From assembly GCF_020595055.1 (NCBI RefSeq), contig NZ_JAJDOO010000015.1, forward strand, positions 54,453 through 118,452: DNA of 64,000 nucleotides, given 5' to 3'. The stretch comes from Desulfosporosinus shakirovi. GTDB taxonomy: Bacteria > Bacillota > Desulfitobacteriia > Desulfitobacteriales > Desulfitobacteriaceae. This document shows positions 10,272-19,400 of the stretch, piece by piece; the first letter of the stretch is position 1; each line of letters opens with the position of its first letter. The position numbers and the translations under genes are program-made. A model generated the notes under the pieces. That model was not told the origin of the DNA, searched no databases, and saw only the letters and a program-made list of their open reading frames with translations.

Positions 10272-10365
10272 GAAAATAAGGAACTAATGTTTAAAGACCA
10301 GTCAGTAATTGACCTCTGCGCCGGGAAATTGGGTTTTGAATATGCTGAAGAGGAGAGCCAAGGCT

Positions 10366-11673
10366 ATGAGTTTAAGGGATGAAGACATTTCCGGGCCAGT
10401 TAAGCCCAATTCTCGTTACCGTTATTTTGCCGTATTCCTCATCGCTATGGCTATCACCATCAACTATATCGACCGCATTAATCTCTCCGTGGCGGCACCC
10501 ACTCTGATGGCGGAGTTTGGCCTGTCGGCTTCTCAGATGGGGGTGCTGATGTCGGCCTTTTTCTGGTCCTACACTCTAATGATGATCCCTGTCGGTGCTC
10601 TTTTGAATAAATTCGGACCTAAATTACTGATGTTTTTCTCCTGTCTGGGTTGGGGGCTGGTTACAATGCTGACTGCTTTGGTGAGCGGCTTTGGTTCCCT
10701 GCTGGCGGTTCGCATTGGCTTGGGAGTGACGGAAGCCGCCAGCTATCCCACTGCTCCCCGAGTAGTGTCGGTGTGGGTACCGAAACGGGAGCGCACCATG
10801 GCCTCTGCCGCCTTTGACTCCTGCGCCCGACTGGGAAACGCTTTCGCCCCTCCCTTAGTGGCTTTGGTTATTGTGACCTGGGGCTGGAAAGCTTCCTTTC
10901 TTGTCTCGGGAGCCCTGGCGGTAATCTACAGTTTCATCTGGCTTTACAGCTATAAGGATCCTGACAAACATCCGAAAGTGACTAAGGCGGAGCTGGACTA
11001 CATTCGCCAGGACGAAGTCCTAAGTGAGGCAGGTCAGGTGGTGGTAAAGACGATTCCCTTGCTGAAACTTTTTTCCTATCCCATGATCCTGCAATTATGC
11101 TGCGCTTACGCTCTTTACATGTATTTTTGGACCACCTTTAACGCTTGGATACCTTCCTACATGATGAATGTCTGCGGACTGAGTCTGACGGCAATGGGTT
11201 TTGCCGCCATGCTGCCCTATATTGCCGGAGTTCTTATGGAACTGTTGGGCGGCTTTGTCTTTGATCGTTGGTTCAGAAGAGGGGCGACCATCACCTTAGT
11301 TCGCCGTGTAGGGATGGGCGTTGGGATGATCGGCGGAGCGATTTTCCTCTATATGGCTACTCAAGCAGCAGCCCTTTCGCCGGCGCTGACCATCTTATGG
11401 CTGACCTGCTCCATGGGAATTTTCTCCTTCGGGGCCTCCAATGTCTGGGCTATTCCCAGTGATGTAGCTCCTTACGGCCAAGCCGGAGGGGTTGGCGGAA
11501 TTTACAGTTTCATCGGCAATTTGGGCTCCCTGTTGGGTCCCATTGTCACGGGAATTATGGTGGATTCAACCTTCGGCTATAACGGTGCCTTAGTGGTTAT
11601 GTGTGTGTTGGCAGTGATTGGCGCAGTTCTTTATATGACCTCCAAATATGAACGTTTAAGCCCCAAATATTAA
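10366..11673 (+). CDS. MFS transporter, anion:cation symporter (ACS) type
   Basis: A 12-helix major facilitator carrier of about 435 residues. The N-terminal motif INYIDRINLSVAAPTLMAEF is typical of the anion:cation symporter family, which moves organic anions such as hexuronates, glucarate, phthalate or pantothenate; the RIGLGVTEAASYPTAPRVV motif of helix 4 and the conserved loop after helix 2 are also present. The frame is open from a TTG at 10309, but I prefer the ATG at 10366, which follows AAGAGGAGAG by about nine bases. It is a single gene between two hairpins and convergent with the TetR gene. Nothing in the sequence links it directly to the biosynthetic cluster; the substrate is not predictable. 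Confidence 0.85.
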   Translation: MSLRDEDISGPVKPNSRYRYFAVFLIAMAITINYIDRINLSVAAPTLMAEFGLSASQMGVLMSAFFWSYTLMMIPVGALLNKFGPKLLMFFSCLGWGLVTMLTALVSGFGSLLAVRIGLGVTEAASYPTAPRVVSVWVPKRERTMASAAFDSCARLGNAFAPPLVALVIVTWGWKASFLVSGALAVIYSFIWLYSYKDPDKHPKVTKAELDYIRQDEVLSEAGQVVVKTIPLLKLFSYPMILQLCCAYALYMYFWTTFNAWIPSYMMNVCGLSLTAMGFAAMLPYIAGVLMELLGGFVFDRWFRRGATITLVRRVGMGVGMIGGAIFLYMATQAAALSPALTILWLTCSMGIFSFGASNVWAIPSDVAPYGQAGGVGGIYSFIGNLGSLLGPIVTGIMVDSTFGYNGALVVMCVLAVIGAVLYMTSKYERLSPKY

Positions 11674-11780
11674 CCTGATGCCGAAAAGAGGAAAATGGGG
11701 AGGGCACAGATCTCCCTGCAAATTAGAATACCGACTCAGACAGGGAATTGCGACAGGATTATAATAGTCGGTCTAGATGC

Positions 11781-12371
11781 CTAAACTTCCTGAAGAGAAG
11801 AAGTCTTTAAATCTAAAGAACCGTAAATCTCGGTAATATATTCCCTAATGATTTTCCCCATTTCTTCCGGCGTCTCCCGGGGATCTTCCAGCTGCCACCA
11901 ATTCATCACATGCCAAAGGCCGCCCATTCCGTAGAAAAAGTGGTATCTGGTTTTATGGTCTAATTCCACGCCATCCAAATATTGTTTAACTTTGGACGTT
12001 ACATGTTCATAATAGAGCTTATCCATCTTGTCGGCAAAGAAGTAGATCATGTTGCTTTCTTTCAAAAGCCTAAGAAAATCAAGATAGTCATTCCAAAACT
12101 CAAAATAGGAGACGGCGACGGTTTTAAAATTCAATTCATTTTTAGCCAGAACCTTTTTAGCAAAATCCTCAATGACGACTCTGCACTGCAGGAACAGAAC
12201 GTCTTCTGTGGACTTGAAATACCGATAAAAGGTTCTGCGGTCCAGACCTGCCTTTTCAGCAAGCTCTTTAATTTGGATTTTATGGAAAGGTTTCGTTTTC
12301 ATTAAGGCCAGCAAGGCATCAATAAACCATTGCTGAGATTGATTGAGGATAAGATCATCTGTTTGCTTCAT
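11781..12371 (-). CDS. TetR/AcrR-family transcriptional regulator
   Basis: A 196-residue repressor-type regulator. The N-terminal helix-turn-helix is clear: ALLALMKTKPFHKIQIKELAEKAGLDRRTFYRYFKSTEDVL (about residues 17-57, read in parts), with the GLDRRTFYRYF recognition helix typical of the family. The C-terminal ligand domain is not assignable to a ligand class. The start at 12371 is chosen because AAGGAGGT lies five bases upstream; an in-frame ATG at 12398 would leave this site inside the gene. It is divergent from the ABC transporter pair at 12602, so control of the transporter and perhaps the whole cluster is a reasonable inference. Confidence 0.85.
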   Translation of the reverse strand: MKQTDDLILNQSQQWFIDALLALMKTKPFHKIQIKELAEKAGLDRRTFYRYFKSTEDVLFLQCRVVIEDFAKKVLAKNELNFKTVAVSYFEFWNDYLDFLRLLKESNMIYFFADKMDKLYYEHVTSKVKQYLDGVELDHKTRYHFFYGMGGLWHVMNWWQLEDPRETPEEMGKIIREYITEIYGSLDLKTSSLQEV

Positions 12372-12601
12372 AGAGACCTCCTTATACCCGGCATTCAACT
12401 TATTTTTCCTTTATTGCCAAGAATAGCATATAAAGAAAAATGTCACAAGCATGACCTTGGGTTTGTGCTGGGACTTGAAATTTAATCTTATTTTAGAGCA
12501 GACTTAGCTTTAATGTTTAACTTAGAGTAGCGCAAAAAAATCCCCAGAGCAGGGCAGGGTCCCACAAGGAGTGAACTTAATAATATAAAGGAGAGCCTTT
12601 A

Positions 12602-14374
12602 ATGAAAATAGAAAAAGCCGAAGACGAAAACGAAAATAAATCCGGCCTGGGATACCTTTTGGGAATGGTCGGCAGTAATAAAAATTTCCTTTATCTAGCC
12701 ATTGGGTTTAGTATCATCTCCGGGTTATGCACTTTTGTACCTTATGTCATGGTCTATAAAACAGTTTTGTTCCTTTTTAACGGGGCGGGGAGAATGTCTG
12801 AGGTTATGGGCTATGGCCTTATTGCGGCAGTATCTATTGTCCTGCGCTTTATTTTTCAGGCTGTGTCCCTGAGTCTGACGCATATCGGTGCTTATAACAC
12901 CCTGTATGTTGTCCGAAAACGCCTCTGTGCCCATATTGGGGAAATCAGCCTGGGATTTTTCGGAGATAACAGCTCCGGTGAAATTAAAAAGGTTCTTATC
13001 GAAGATGTGGAACGAATTGAAAAGTTTTTAGCTCATCAGATACCGGATATTGTCGTCGCTATTATTGTGCCTATAACGGTCTTGATTTATCTCTTGACAG
13101 TCAATGTGGCAATGGCTCTTTTCCTGTTGGTTCCCGTGGTGCTGACCATTGGGATTCAAGTTCTGATCGTTGTCGGTACAAAATCCAAAATGAGGGTTTT
13201 TAATGGTCTGTCCGGGAAATTAAATTCTGTAATTATCCAGTTTATCAATGGTATGCCCGTTATGAAAACCTTTAACCTGACCGCTGATTCCTACCGGGAT
13301 TATTCCGAAACCATAGGGGAGTACAACCGGGTCTGGAAAGAACTTTCCCGAATGGCTGCACCTATTGCCGCAGTGTGTACGGTGATTATAGAGTCCGGTA
13401 TTGCCTTTACCTTACCCCTGGGCGGATATTTATATTTAACCCAGCGTTTGGAGCTCAGCGCCTTTGTTTTCTTTATGATTATGAGCATGGTTTTTCTTAA
13501 TTCCTACAGTAACCTGCTCAGCTTTGCCCAGGTCTTTACCCAGATTTCTTCCGGCTTGGAGCGCATTAAAGAAATTATGGATATTCCTGCAGCGCTGGGT
13601 CGGGATGCTGAGCTGGCCAAAGAGGGGAGTTATGATGTGGAATTCAAGAATGTGACCTTTGCTTATGATAAACAAGAAGTCTTAAGGGATATCAATATCA
13701 CCCTGCCTCGGGGCAGTCTGACAGCCTTTGTGGGGGCCTCCGGCGCAGGCAAAACCACGGCAGCCCAACTCATTCCGAAATTTTGGCAAGTAAGCAGGGG
13801 GGAAATCACCATTGGCGGCATTAATGTGGAGAACCTGAAAAACGAGAACCTGATGAATCTGGTATCCTTTGTCTTTCAAGAAACCTTTATGCTCAACGGC
13901 ACAATCTACGAGAATATCGCCATTGGCAAAGGAGATTGCACCCGCCGGGAAGTGGAGACAGCTGCCCAGGCCGCCCAAATTCACGATTTCATAACCGGTC
14001 TACCCCAGGGTTATGAAACCTATCTGGGAGATAAGGGGATCAAGCTATCCGGCGGTGAAAAACAGCGTATTTGTATTGCCAGAGCCATTCTGAAAAATGC
14101 TCCGATCATTATTTTTGATGAGGCTACCAGCTTCAGCGATATTGAAAATGAGTGCAAAATCCAGTTAGCCCTCAGCAATTTATTAAAAGACAAAACCACG
14201 GTTATGATTGCCCATCGACTGCAGACCATAGTCAAGGCCGATCAGATCTGCGTCTTTGATGAAGGGGAAATCAAAGAAATCGGCAGTCACGGGCAGCTCC
14301 TGAAAAAGGACGGACTCTATAAACGGATGTGGCGCATTTATACGGGTACCGGTAAGGAGGCGGCGGCAGTATGA
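12602..14374 (+). CDS. Fused TM-NBD ABC transporter, first of a YbtP/YbtQ-like pair
   Basis: A 590-residue half transporter with six membrane segments (about residues 25-320) followed by an ATP-binding domain. The nucleotide-binding domain shows Walker A GASGAGKTTA, the signature LSGGEKQR, Walker B IIIFDEATS and the H-loop IAHRL. It overlaps the next gene by 4 bases (ATGA), and the two are expected to form a heterodimer. Such pairs at NRPS metallophore loci are related to YbtP/YbtQ and IrtA/IrtB, which have an exporter fold but import metal-loaded siderophore. I infer siderophore traffic from context; direction (import or export) cannot be read from sequence. Ribosome site AAAGGAGAG precedes the start. 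Confidence 0.88.
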   Translation: MKIEKAEDENENKSGLGYLLGMVGSNKNFLYLAIGFSIISGLCTFVPYVMVYKTVLFLFNGAGRMSEVMGYGLIAAVSIVLRFIFQAVSLSLTHIGAYNTLYVVRKRLCAHIGEISLGFFGDNSSGEIKKVLIEDVERIEKFLAHQIPDIVVAIIVPITVLIYLLTVNVAMALFLLVPVVLTIGIQVLIVVGTKSKMRVFNGLSGKLNSVIIQFINGMPVMKTFNLTADSYRDYSETIGEYNRVWKELSRMAAPIAAVCTVIIESGIAFTLPLGGYLYLTQRLELSAFVFFMIMSMVFLNSYSNLLSFAQVFTQISSGLERIKEIMDIPAALGRDAELAKEGSYDVEFKNVTFAYDKQEVLRDINITLPRGSLTAFVGASGAGKTTAAQLIPKFWQVSRGEITIGGINVENLKNENLMNLVSFVFQETFMLNGTIYENIAIGKGDCTRREVETAAQAAQIHDFITGLPQGYETYLGDKGIKLSGGEKQRICIARAILKNAPIIIFDEATSFSDIENECKIQLALSNLLKDKTTVMIAHRLQTIVKADQICVFDEGEIKEIGSHGQLLKKDGLYKRMWRIYTGTGKEAAAV

Positions 14375-16110
14375 TCAGTATGCTTAGGTGTACCAAAGAA
14401 CTTCTCGGCGGGAAAAGCAGTTTGCTTATTCCTCAAATGCTGCTGTCGGTCATTGATTCCCTACTTAACGCTTCCATGTTCGGAATGATGATCCTGACCC
14501 TCATGGATTTAGCGGAAGACAGCTTTACCATGGAAAAACTGAAAACCTATCTCATGGCCTTAGCCGGACTCTTTGTCATCCGTTGTCTTGTCTTGGCCGG
14601 GGCCGGCATCCTGTCTCAATGCCGGGGGGCGGATATTTCCAGGGAATTGCGGCTGCGGCTGGGAAATCACATTCGCTGCCTTAATTTAGGATTTTTCAAT
14701 AAAAACAGCATCGGCAGGCTGAATAGTACTTTGATGACGGATATCGGCGATTTTGAAACGGTTCTGACTCACTCCATCTGCGATTTTATAAAAATTATCG
14801 TTTTTACCTTAGTCGCCTTAGGTGTGGCCTTGGTCATTGACCTTAAGTACGCTTTGGTTATTGTTCTCCTGGTTGGGATTGCTTTACCCCTCTTAACTCT
14901 TTCCGGAGAGGTATCCGCCAAGAACTCTGCGGCACTGAGCAGGGCCATGCAAATGGCTGTTTCGCGAATCGTGGAATACATAAGCGGAATCAAGACCTTC
15001 CGCCTTTACAATCTCACCGGTGAGAAATTCGAGAGATTAGATGAGTCCTTAAAGAATTTAAAAAAAGAAGCTACCCACAGCGAACTATCCGTTCTTCCCT
15101 ATACCATCAGCTTTTCCACCATAACCTCTTGCATTATTCCCCTTGCTTTGATTATGGGGACCTACTTTTTGACCCGGCAAACCATCAATACCATCAGCTT
15201 TCTCGCCATCATCATGTTGGCCATTTCCATTTCCAGCATGATGACAGGGCTAAGTGCTTTGTACCCGCAAATGAAGTTTTTAACCAGAGCCTCCGGCAAT
15301 ATTTTAGACATCTTAAATGAGAAGCCTTTTCCTTATGAATATGACCGGGCTGAGTTAAAAGGCTATGATCTTAAATTTGAAGATGTTTATTTTCGCTACA
15401 CATATAATCTGGATGTGCTTAAAAACATTTCCTTTACAGCCCCGGCAGGCACCACTACGGCTTTAATCGGGCCCTCCGGTTCCGGCAAAACCACCATCAT
15501 CAGTCTCATTTCCCGCTTCTGGGATGTCAATGAGGGCCGTATCACCATCGGCGATGAGGACATCCGAACCTTTGCGCCGGACTCCCTGACGGAACAAATG
15601 ACCGTTGTCTTTCAGGAAGTCTATTTGTTCAATGACACGGTCTTTAACAATATTAAAATCGGCAAGCCTCAGGCGACAAAGGAAGAGGTCATAACAGCCG
15701 CCCAGGCCGCTAACTGCCATGAATTTATCCTGAAAATGGAGCATGGTTATGACACTATGATTGGCGAGGGGGGTTCCACCCTTTCCGGTGGGGAAAAACA
15801 GCGCATCTCCATTGCCAGAGCCTTTCTGAAGGACGCTCCCATTGTCCTGCTGGATGAATCAACCTCCAGCTTAGACGCCGACAACGAACAGGAAATTCAG
15901 CTGGCCCTCGACCGCTTGATGAAGGGCAAGACGGTGCTGGTGATTGCCCACCGCTTAAATACGATTATTAAGGCTGATAAAATTCTGGTTCTCAGCCAGG
16001 GTGAGATTCTGGAGTCGGGAAATCACACCCAGCTCCTCCTGGAAAAGGGCTGGTATGCCCGAATGTACACAGAACAAGAAAAGGCCCGGGGATGGCAGGT
16101 CACCGCTTAA
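14371..16110 (+). CDS. Fused TM-NBD ABC transporter, second of the pair
   Basis: A 579-residue half transporter partnering the gene upstream, with which it overlaps by 4 bases and so is translationally coupled. Six membrane segments occupy about residues 15-290. The ATP-binding part has Walker A GPSGSGKTTI, signature LSGGEKQR, Walker B IVLLDESTS and IAHRL. It carries the catalytic glutamate after Walker B, as does its partner (DEAT/DEST), so both ATP sites could be active. The next large gene, the first NRPS, begins after a 319-base gap that holds a repeat and a palindrome. Family and heterodimer assignment are firm; substrate is inferred from the cluster. Confidence 0.88.
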   Translation: MISMLRCTKELLGGKSSLLIPQMLLSVIDSLLNASMFGMMILTLMDLAEDSFTMEKLKTYLMALAGLFVIRCLVLAGAGILSQCRGADISRELRLRLGNHIRCLNLGFFNKNSIGRLNSTLMTDIGDFETVLTHSICDFIKIIVFTLVALGVALVIDLKYALVIVLLVGIALPLLTLSGEVSAKNSAALSRAMQMAVSRIVEYISGIKTFRLYNLTGEKFERLDESLKNLKKEATHSELSVLPYTISFSTITSCIIPLALIMGTYFLTRQTINTISFLAIIMLAISISSMMTGLSALYPQMKFLTRASGNILDILNEKPFPYEYDRAELKGYDLKFEDVYFRYTYNLDVLKNISFTAPAGTTTALIGPSGSGKTTIISLISRFWDVNEGRITIGDEDIRTFAPDSLTEQMTVVFQEVYLFNDTVFNNIKIGKPQATKEEVITAAQAANCHEFILKMEHGYDTMIGEGGSTLSGGEKQRISIARAFLKDAPIVLLDESTSSLDADNEQEIQLALDRLMKGKTVLVIAHRLNTIIKADKILVLSQGEILESGNHTQLLLEKGWYARMYTEQEKARGWQVTA

Positions 16111-16209
16111 AGAATGTCTTAATAATGGCCCGCGCGGGTCAATTTGACAGAGCGATTCCAGCGATCGCCCTACTCTGAAAAACATTCCCAAAAATCCGTA
16201 GACCCGAAA

Positions 16210-16340
16210 GGCAGCTTCTCCCACAGAAGTGAACGAATTCATGGAGAGGCGGTAAAGCCCACAAATCTGACCTGGGGAAGCGAAGCCACGGTTCACCTCA
16301 GGTACTACCCGGAGGTTTGGCAAAGCTCCCCGCGCCGACC
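16210..16340 (+). repeat. Interspersed repeat, copy A (internally deleted)
   Basis: A 131-bp copy of the repeat found complete at 24298-24479 and 42595-42776. It keeps the left end (GGCAGCTTCTCCCAC) and the centre (CATGGAGAGGCGGTAAAGCCC, then GGTACTACCCGGAGGTTTGGC) but lacks about 50 bp and the right inverted repeat. Similarity with copy C also continues to the left, down to about 16130 (both have TTTTGACA or TTTGACA followed by AAGC/GAGC and TCTGAAAAA). Confidence 0.85.
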
Positions 16341-16357
16341 AATTTAAATAATCATTT

Positions 16358-16387
16358 GATTTTTGTTAGAGCATTCTAACAAAAATC
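16358..16387. promoter_or_regulatory. 13-bp palindrome ahead of the first NRPS gene (operator or attenuator)
   Basis: GATTTTTGTTAGA is followed after GCAT by its exact complement TCTAACAAAAATC, 42 bases before the NRPS start codon. Symmetry and position suit a repressor operator, possibly for the TetR protein at 11781, or a leader hairpin. There is no similar palindrome in the TetR upstream region, so the regulator is open. Confidence 0.5.
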
Positions 16388-16429
16388 CTCACCCCAATCC
16401 AAACTAGCTTCTCAACTGGAGGTGTAACC

Positions 16430-19400
16430 ATGAATCTCCCCGTAAGTTCGCTGCCGGAAGTGAATGGCTGCAAAGCCCTGAGTATACAGCCAAAGGGCCA
16501 TAGCCTGACAACCGATGAAGAAATCATCAACAAGTTAAATGCAACGGACAAAGAGATACCCTATAGTTCCATGGGTGAATTGCTGGAAGAAAGTTTTCGA
16601 AAGCATGCCAACAATGCCGCCATTTTAATGCAGGACAGAGAATTTAATTATAGGGACATTTTTCAGAATGCCAAAGTCATAGCCAAGGTACTTGCCGATA
16701 CCGGGATGGGCAGAAACAGCCGGGTTGCGGTCTTATTTCCCAAAGGGTATGAACAGGTCGTTGCGGTTTTGGGGGTTATCTATGCCGGGGCGGCCTACGT
16801 CCCCATTGAATATGATTTTCCTGTCCGGAGAATCCGGGATTGCCTGGAAGCGTCGGATACCCGTTATGTCCTTACCCTGGCGGCCAAAGCCAAGACCCTG
16901 CAGTATTTAAAGGAGGCAGGCTTAAAGGATGTGATTGTCCTCTCCTTTGAAGCTTTTCGGTATGCCGACAAGGCGGATGATTTTTTGCCCCTTGTCACCC
17001 GGCCCCGGGATTTATTTGCTATTATCTTCACCTCCGGTTCCACAGGCTTACCTAAAGGGGTGCTCTTGGAGCAGCGGGGGGTTCATAATTGTCTGGTCTA
17101 TACCAATACGACCTTTGCCATTACCCGGGAGGACCGGATGCTGTCAGTGACGGAGCTCTGCCATGATATGTGCATTTACGACATGCTGGGCATGCTGCTG
17201 GCCGGCGGGGCTATTGTCATGCCGGAGGCGGCCTCCGCCAAAGACCCCGCTGTTTGGACGGAACTCATCTTGAAGTATAAGGTGTCCTTTTGGGCCTCCG
17301 TGCCGACGATTATGGAAATGCTGCTGACTTATTTGGAAGCCCGGAAAAACAGGCAGGGAGCGGAGATTTTTTCCTTAGACAGTTTAAAGACCGTGCTGCT
17401 GGGCGGAGAATTCATGAAGCTGTCTTTATTCCAGCGGCTGACTGCTGCTGCCCCTCGGGTGTCCCTTTACAACATAGGAGGGCCTACGGAAACTTCCGTA
17501 TGGAATATCGTGCACAAAGTGGAGGAAAAGGATATCGCTGAGGGGGTAATTCCCTATGGGCGGCCTATTTGGAACACCAAGTATTTTATACTCAGTGAGG
17601 ACCTGCAGCCGGCCCCTTTGGGTGTGCTGGGAACCATTTACAACAGCGGCATTGGAGTGGCGCGGGGATACACGGATGAAAAACTGACCCGGGAGCGATT
17701 TATTATTCATCCTGAGTGGAGAATTAAACTCTATAACACAGGGGATCTGGGCAAATATCGGCCAGACGGTACAATTGAAATTGCCGGCCGAAGGGATTTA
17801 CAGATCAAAATCAACGGCAAACGAATTGAAAGCGAAGAAATTGAATTATGCCTCAAAGCCCATCCCCAGGTGAGGGATGCTATGGTCATGGCCCGGCCGG
17901 ACCAGGAAGGGGTGAATAACCAGCTGGTGTCCTTTCTGGTTCTGAATAAAGACGGGGGAGATAGCCGGAGAAGGGTTGGGCTGTGGCAGAATGTCTTCAA
18001 TGAAACCTACCGGCGCCAAATGCCGGCTAAGCCGGGGGCTTCTGATTTCAGCGGCTGGATCAGCAGCTATACGAGAGAAGCCATTCCCGATTCGGATATG
18101 CGGGAATGGGTCAGCACAACGGTAGAAAGAATAAAAAGCCTGGAGGGAAAATCGGTTCTGGAAATAGGCTGCGGCACAGGCCTGCTCATGTATCGCCTGG
18201 CCCCGGAGGTTGAGAACTACGTGGGAACGGATTTGTCGGATATTGCAATTAAGAGCCTGAAAACAGCTCTGGCCTCGGGAAAGAGATTGGCCAATGTGGA
18301 ATTATATCAAGGCAGTGCCGACGATTTAAGCTGTGTCCGGGGCCGAAAATTTGACACGATTATTATCAATTCAGTGATTATGTATTTTCCTTCCCGGCGG
18401 TATTTAGAGGATGTCATCAGAAGGTGCATGGAACTTTTGACTGAAGAAGGCAGTCTCTTTATCGGGGATGTAATGGATTACCGCCTGCTCAGACTCTTTC
18501 GAACCTCCACTGCCGTTTATCAGGCCCAGTCCGGTGAAGTAAGGGAATTAAAAGCTAAAATCGACTATGAGTGCGACCTGCAAAAAGAGCTGCTGGTTGA
18601 CCCCCGATTTTTTGGCGAGCTGATGAATTCCCTGCCGATATCCGGAGTGGAAGTAAAGGCCAAGCAGGGAGCCGCAGTTAATGAACTAACGAAATTTCGT
18701 TATGATGTCATTATATATAGAAAGAAAAAAATTTCATCGAGGGAAAAGCTACTGGATTATTCCCTCAATCCCTGGACTATGGAGGAATTGGAAGCCCAGT
18801 TGAGGAAGGCCGAGTATGACCTGACTCTTAAGAATGTACCCAATCGCCTCTTGTCAGAAGATCAGTATTGTTTGGACAGGTTAAAGGAAGCCGAGCCCGA
18901 CACCGGGGTGGTTGCTTTTAAAGAGAGCTTAAAGGATTTTAAAGGAAAAGGCTTTACTCCAGGGGATTTTTATGGGATTGCCGCTAGAAACCGGCTCAAT
19001 TGCGCCGTGAAACTAACGGATGCCACCACCTTGGAGGTCAGCTTCAGCCGTGATAGGGTCTTTAATGTCTTTCCCCAAGAGCAAGAAGTTTTGCAAAAAC
19101 CTGGGGAGGGGCAGGGCTTTTATACCAATCTACCTTATCAAGGGGCGGCTGAGGCGGCTATCATTGCAAATCTGAAAAATTATGTTTCGGAATTGCTGCC
19201 GGACTATATGCGGCCGGCTCTTTACAGGGTTGTAGCGGAATTTCCCAAACTGCCCAATGGAAAAATCAACCGCAAGTCTTTAAGAGAGTTAGCCTTCTCT
19301 CCAGCTGAAAGGGACTTGGGTAATGCCGCTGAAGGGGAAACCTTAGAAGCTGAAATCCTGGCCCTCTGGGAAAACCTCTTAAAAATCAAAGACATTGGCA

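Noticed and set aside
11730..11772. Inverted pair ACCGACT/AGTCGGT between the MFS and TetR genes.
   Set aside because: The stem is only 7 bp with a 29-base loop and no T tail, so it is not a convincing terminator.
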